DNA of 64,000 nt from Actinomadura madurae (GTDB lineage Bacteria; Actinomycetota; Actinomycetes; Streptosporangiales; Streptosporangiaceae), in contig NZ_FOVH01000001.1 of the NCBI RefSeq assembly GCF_900115095.1, positions 1,161,824 through 1,225,823 of the forward strand. Reading direction: 5' to 3'. A program made the position numbers and the translations under genes. Position 1 is the first letter of the stretch. Every line of letters starts with the position of its first letter. The notes beneath the pieces were generated by a model, which had not been told where the DNA came from, did not search any database, and was given only the letters and a program-made list of their open reading frames with translations. Shown piece after piece: positions 60,262 through 64,000 of this stretch.

Positions 60262-63200
60262 GTGGAACGCGTGCTTCATGATCTCATGGCCGGCCAGCTG
60301 GATATCTGGCGGGCCCAGCAGTTCGCACCCGAGAATCCGGCGTACAACATCGCCGAGTATCTGGAGATTCGCGGCGATCTCGAGGTAGGGCTCTTCGCCG
60401 AGGCGCTGCGGCGCGCCGCGGCCGAGGCCGACGCCCTCCGCCTCCGCTTCCGCGTGGTGGACGGTGTTCCGAAGCAGTACGTCGACGCCTCGGCCGAGCA
60501 CGCGGTCCCCGTCATCGACGTCAGCGGCCGGCCCGACCCGGCGGCGGCCGCCGACGCGTGGATGCGGCAGGACGTGCGCACGCCCGCCGATCTCACCGGC
60601 GGCCCGCTGTTCACGCACGCGGTCTTCGTCCTCGGCCCGGATCACCACCGCTGGTACCACCGGTACCACCACTTGATCATGGACGGCCGGGCCCTCGTGG
60701 TCCTCGTCCGAAGGGTCGCCGCCCTCTACGGCGAGCTCACCGGGGGCCCGCCCGCCGCCGACGGGCCGCTGGAGCCGCTGGGCGCGCTCCTGGAGGCGGA
60801 ACGCGCCTACCGGGCCTCGCCCGACTTCGGCCGCGACCGGGCGTACTGGCTCGGCGTCCTCGCCGACCTCCCCGACGCCCCCGGAGCGCACGGGCGCGGA
60901 GGAACCCGGCTGATGGCCCCCCTGGCGCGGCACGCCGGCCACCTCGACGGCGACGCCGCCGAGCGCCTGAGGTCGGCGGCACGCGGGCTGGGGACCGGCC
61001 TGACCGAGCTGATGATCGTTTCTGCGGCCGTGCACCAGCACGGCGTCACCGGCGAGCGGGACATCGTCATCGGTCTTCCCGTCCTCAGCCTGCCGGACCG
61101 CCGCAGGGTGTTCGCCCCCGCCACGACCGCCAACAACCTGCCGATCCGGCTCCGGATCGACCGTGACACGACCGTCGCGGATCTCGTCCGGCAGACGAAC
61201 ACCGCGGTCCACCGGGGCCTGCGGCACCAGCGCTACCGCTACGAGGACGCTCTCAGGGAGTCGAGGCGCGGCGCTCTCTGCGACCTGTACGTCAACGTGA
61301 TGGCCTTCGACTACCCGGAGAAGTTCGGGGGCTGCGCCGTCACCGGCCACAACGTTTCCACCGGCGCGATCGACGGCGCCCGCATCGACGTCTACGACCG
61401 GCCGGGGGATCCCGGGTTCCGGACCGACGTCGATGTCAACCTCGACGTCCACGAACCCGCCGCCGCCCAGCGCATCCACCGGCGGATCCTGGCCATCGCC
61501 GACCGGCTCGCCGCGGTCGCGCCGGCCGAGCGCGCCGGACGGGTGCCCCTCCTGGCCGACGAGGAGCACCGGCGCCTGCTCGTCGACTGGAACGACACCG
61601 CGACCGAGGTCCCGGAGACCGACCTCTCCGACATGTTCGCCGAGCGGGTGGCGAGGGCACCGGACGCGGTGGCCGTCGTGTCCGACGAGGCCCGGCTGAC
61701 GTACGCCGAACTGGACGAGCGGGCGAACCGCCTGGCGCACCACCTCACGAGCCTCGGCATCGGGCCCGAGTCGGTGGTCGCGGTGGCGATGAGCCGTGGC
61801 GTCGACCTGATCGTGGCGCTGGTCGCGGTGTGGAAGGCCGGTGCGGCCTACCTGCCGATCGACACCGCCTATCCCGCCGACCGGATCAGGTTCATGCTGG
61901 CCGACAGCCATGCCGCGGTGCTGCTCGGCCAGGAGGAGCTCCTCGACGAGCTGCCCGTCAGGAACATCCTGGCGGTCGCCGTCGACTCCCCCCAGGTGCG
62001 CGCGGCGCTGGACGCGGCACCCGCGACGGCCCCCGCCGCGGCCCCGAGGCCGGACTGCCTGGCCTACGTGATCTACACCTCCGGCTCCACCGGCAGGCCG
62101 AAGGGCGTCATGCTCACCCATGCCGGCGGCGTGAACCTCGCGGCCGCGCAGGCCGAGCGGTGCGGGGTGGACGCGGGCAGCCGCGTGCTGCAGTTCGCCG
62201 CGGTCGGGTTCGACGCGGCCACCTCGGACCTGCTGATGGCCCTCTACCCCGGGGCGCGGCTGGTCGTGGCGTCCGCGAGCGAGCTGCTGCCCGGGCCGGG
62301 GCTCACCGATGTGATCGCCCGGCACGAGGTCTCGTACGCGACCCTGCCGCCCTCGGCGCTGGCGATGCTGGAGCCCGCCGACGTGCCGTCGGTGGTGACG
62401 CTGACGTCGGTGGGCGAGGCCTTGAGCGCCGAGCAGGTGGCGCGCTGGGCGCCGGGCCGCCGGTTCGTGAACGGGTACGGGGCGACCGAGACCACGATCG
62501 GCGTCGCGATCTCGGCTCCGCTGGCGGCGGGCGAGGAGCCCGACGTCGGCGGCCCGCTCGCCAACACGCGCGTGTTCGTGCTGGACGCCTTCCTGCGGCC
62601 GGTGCCGGCGGGAGTGGCGGGCGAGCTCTACGTCGCCGGGACCGGCCTCGCGCGCGGCTATCTCGGCAGGCCCGGGCTGACCGGTGAACGGTTCGTCGCC
62701 TGCCCGTTCGGCGGACCGGGCACCCGGATGTACCGGACCGGGGACCGCGTCCGGTGGACCGGCGACGGACGGCTGGTCTACGTCGGCCGGGCCGACGAGC
62801 AGGTGAAGATCCGCGGCTACCGGATCGAACCCGCCGAGGTCGAGGCGGTGATGGCCGCGCACCCCGAGGTCGGCCACGCGGCGGTGATCGTCGCCGAGGA
62901 CGAGCGGGGCGAGAAACGCCTGGTCGCGTACGTGACGGGGGAGGGCGACGGGCTCGCGGCCTCGGTCCGGGGATTCGCGGCCGAGCGGCTCCCGGACTTC
63001 ATGGTCCCCTCGGCCGTGGTGGTGCTCGACGCGATCCCGCTCACCCCCAACGGGAAGGTGGACCGCGGTGCCCTGCCCGCGCCCGCGTACACGAGCGCCG
63101 CGAGCCGGCCGCCCGCCACGGTGCGGGAGGAGATCCTGTGCGCCGCGTTCGCCAACGTCCTCGGCGTGGACGAGGTCGGTGTGGACGACAACTTCTTCGA

Positions 63201-64000
63201 CCTCGGCGGCCACTCCCTGATGGCGACCGGCCTGATCAGCCGGATCCGGGCGCTTCTCGACGTCGAGATGGACGTCATCGACGTGTTCGAGGCCCCCACG
63301 GTCGCCGGCCTCGCGACCCGCATCGCCGGCTCGGAGGCCGGACGCCTCCGGCTGACCGCGGCGGAGCGTCCAGAGCGCGTGCCGCTGTCGTTCAACCAGC
63401 GCCGCATGTGGTTCCTCGGGCAGATGGAGGGCCCGAGCCCGACGTACAACGCGCCGCCGCTCGTCATGAACCTCTCCGGCGGGCTCGACCGCTCGGAACT
63501 CCACGCCGCGCTGCGGGACGTGATCGGGCGGCACGAGTCGCTGCGGACAGTGTTCCCGGTGGCCGACGGTGAGCCGTACCAGCGGGTCGTGGGCATGGAG
63601 GAACTCGTCTGGGACCTGCCGTTCGTCGACGTGGTCGCGACACCCGAATCCTACGAGCGGCTCCGGGGGCTCCAGGATCTCTCCGCGCCCGCCCCTGCGG
63701 AGGGCGGCGAAGGACCTCCCGAGCTCAGCGAGGCGGTGCTCGCGGCGGCCCGGCACGCCTTCGATCTGTCGGTCGAGGTGCCGGTGCGGGCGTGGTTGTT
63801 CGGTGTGGGGCCGGATGAGCATGTGCTGGTGCTGGTGGTGCATCACATCGCGGGTGATGGCTGGTCGATGGGCCGGTTGGCGCGTGATCTGTCGGTGGCG
63901 TATGCGGCGCGGTGTGAGGGCCGGGTGCCGGAGTGGGCGGCGTTGCCGGTGCAGTACGCCGATTACGCGTTGTGGCAGCGGGAGTTGCTGGGGTCGGAGG
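60262..64000 (+). CDS. Non-ribosomal peptide synthetase, 5' part (C-A-T-C...)
   Basis: The gene is open to the window end; 1246 residues are visible. Order: condensation domain (about 5-430; HHLIMDG at His136-Gly142), adenylation (about 450-900; [48 protein letters not shown]), carrier (Ser985 in [11 protein letters not shown]) and a second condensation domain from about 1035 ([20 protein letters not shown] at 1194). Opening with a C domain fits acylation by the FAAL-loaded carrier. No epimerase follows module 1. Specificity residues read roughly D-A-S-S-T-V-G-I-G by eye; I do not assign a substrate. GTG 60262 has GAAAGG upstream. Codon use changes abruptly near 63770. Confidence 0.93.
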   Translation, partial: MERVLHDLMAGQLDIWRAQQFAPENPAYNIAEYLEIRGDLEVGLFAEALRRAAAEADALRLRFRVVDGVPKQYVDASAEHAVPVIDVSGRPDPAAAADAWMRQDVRTPADLTGGPLFTHAVFVLGPDHHRWYHRYHHLIMDGRALVVLVRRVAALYGELTGGPPAADGPLEPLGALLEAERAYRASPDFGRDRAYWLGVLADLPDAPGAHGRGGTRLMAPLARHAGHLDGDAAERLRSAARGLGTGLTELMIVSAAVHQHGVTGERDIVIGLPVLSLPDRRRVFAPATTANNLPIRLRIDRDTTVADLVRQTNTAVHRGLRHQRYRYEDALRESRRGALCDLYVNVMAFDYPEKFGGCAVTGHNVSTGAIDGARIDVYDRPGDPGFRTDVDVNLDVHEPAAAQRIHRRILAIADRLAAVAPAERAGRVPLLADEEHRRLLVDWNDTATEVPETDLSDMFAERVARAPDAVAVVSDEARLTYAELDERANRLAHHLTSLGIGPESVVAVAMSRGVDLIVALVAVWKAGAAYLPIDTAYPADRIRFMLADSHAAVLLGQEELLDELPVRNILAVAVDSPQVRAALDAAPATAPAAAPRPDCLAYVIYTSGSTGRPKGVMLTHAGGVNLAAAQAERCGVDAGSRVLQFAAVGFDAATSDLLMALYPGARLVVASASELLPGPGLTDVIARHEVSYATLPPSALAMLEPADVPSVVTLTSVGEALSAEQVARWAPGRRFVNGYGATETTIGVAISAPLAAGEEPDVGGPLANTRVFVLDAFLRPVPAGVAGELYVAGTGLARGYLGRPGLTGERFVACPFGGPGTRMYRTGDRVRWTGDGRLVYVGRADEQVKIRGYRIEPAEVEAVMAAHPEVGHAAVIVAEDERGEKRLVAYVTGEGDGLAASVRGFAAERLPDFMVPSAVVVLDAIPLTPNGKVDRGALPAPAYTSAASRPPATVREEILCAAFANVLGVDEVGVDDNFFDLGGHSLMATGLISRIRALLDVEMDVIDVFEAPTVAGLATRIAGSEAGRLRLTAAERPERVPLSFNQRRMWFLGQMEGPSPTYNAPPLVMNLSGGLDRSELHAALRDVIGRHESLRTVFPVADGEPYQRVVGMEELVWDLPFVDVVATPESYERLRGLQDLSAPAPAEGGEGPPELSEAVLAAARHAFDLSVEVPVRAWLFGVGPDEHVLVLVVHHIAGDGWSMGRLARDLSVAYAARCEGRVPEWAALPVQYADYALWQRELLGSE

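Noticed and set aside
62200..62570. Substrate prediction for the first adenylation domain
   Set aside because: The specificity residues read by eye (about D-A-S-S-T-V-G-I-G) do not match a code I can name with confidence, and alignment by eye at two positions is uncertain.
60097..63846. A 1249-codon open frame on the minus strand opposite the NRPS gene
   Set aside because: It mirrors the NRPS reading frame in GC-rich DNA, its translation is dominated by Arg, Gly, Asp and His repeats without any domain, and the plus strand has clear NRPS motifs.
48128..64000. Hydroxyphenylglycine biosynthesis set in the cluster
   Set aside because: Only prephenate dehydrogenase is present. No hydroxymandelate synthase, oxidase or aminotransferase gene is visible, so this pathway cannot be claimed from the window.
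1..64000. Insertion sequences, integrases, prophage genes or CRISPR arrays
   Set aside because: No transposase or recombinase motif, no long terminal inverted repeats and no regularly spaced repeats were found on either strand.

Overview
The window reads as a chromosomal segment of a high-GC Gram-positive actinomycete. Coding sequence is dense, third codon positions are almost all G or C, GTG starts are common, many genes overlap by 4 bases (ATGA or GTGA), and the content is typical of soil actinomycetes: lipoprotein transporters, IclR, LacI and LysR regulators, a SARP-type activator and an NRPS cluster. Genus cannot be fixed from the sequence alone. No insertion sequence, phage gene, rRNA or CRISPR array was seen.

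Region 1 (1-9.4 kb): a sugar-acid catabolic operon behind a divergent GntR regulator. A CUT2 sugar ABC transporter (binding lipoprotein, double ATPase, permease) is followed by a zinc dehydrogenase, a mutarotase-like protein, an SDR dehydrogenase, a galactonate-dehydratase-type enolase, a KDPG-type aldolase and a PfkB kinase. Together they outline uptake, oxidation to an aldonate, dehydration, phosphorylation and aldol cleavage (a DeLey-Doudoroff-type route). Region 2 (9.5-12.7 kb): a multidomain RsbU/SpoIIE-type phosphatase and, convergently, a LacI regulator.

Region 3 (12.8-26.4 kb): twelve genes in one direction behind a doubled LacI-type operator. They encode a branched-chain-type ABC transporter, an aspartoacylase-like deacylase, a DUF1989 protein, an amidase, a BisC-like molybdenum S/N-oxide reductase, a four-domain rhodanese, a MalY/PatB C-S lyase and a cysteine-dioxygenase-like cupin. 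I infer an import-and-dismantling route for an acylated, S-oxidised organosulfur amino acid. Region 4 (26.4-31 kb): a SagB-type dehydrogenase preceded by an unannotated 29-codon peptide gene ending in NPWWT (candidate RiPP pair), then a lipoprotein, an SDR and a LysR gene that both carry internal deletions, a beta-lactamase-fold lipoprotein and a small HTH membrane protein.

Region 5 (31-47 kb, minus strand): amidohydrolase, CocE/NonD hydrolase, FAD monooxygenase, NIPSNAP and SnoaL-like proteins, DedA and TauE membrane proteins and a LysR regulator. Upstream lies an operon with both subunits of aconitase X, an FAD oxidoreductase, an IlvD/Edd dehydratase, a TauABC/SsuABC-like transporter and an IclR regulator. 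A lone tRNA with a UAA anticodon but no long variable arm follows.

Region 6 (48-64 kb): the left part of a lipopeptide NRPS cluster. It holds a 1029-residue SARP/NB-ARC/TPR activator, prephenate dehydrogenase, methyltransferase, threonine-synthase-like PLP enzyme, enoyl-CoA hydratase, fatty acyl-AMP ligase, stand-alone carrier protein, a convergent FAD halogenase, MbtH, and an NRPS that opens with a condensation domain (C-A-T-C...) and runs off the end. The FAAL, carrier protein and N-terminal C domain predict an acylated, probably chlorinated peptide.
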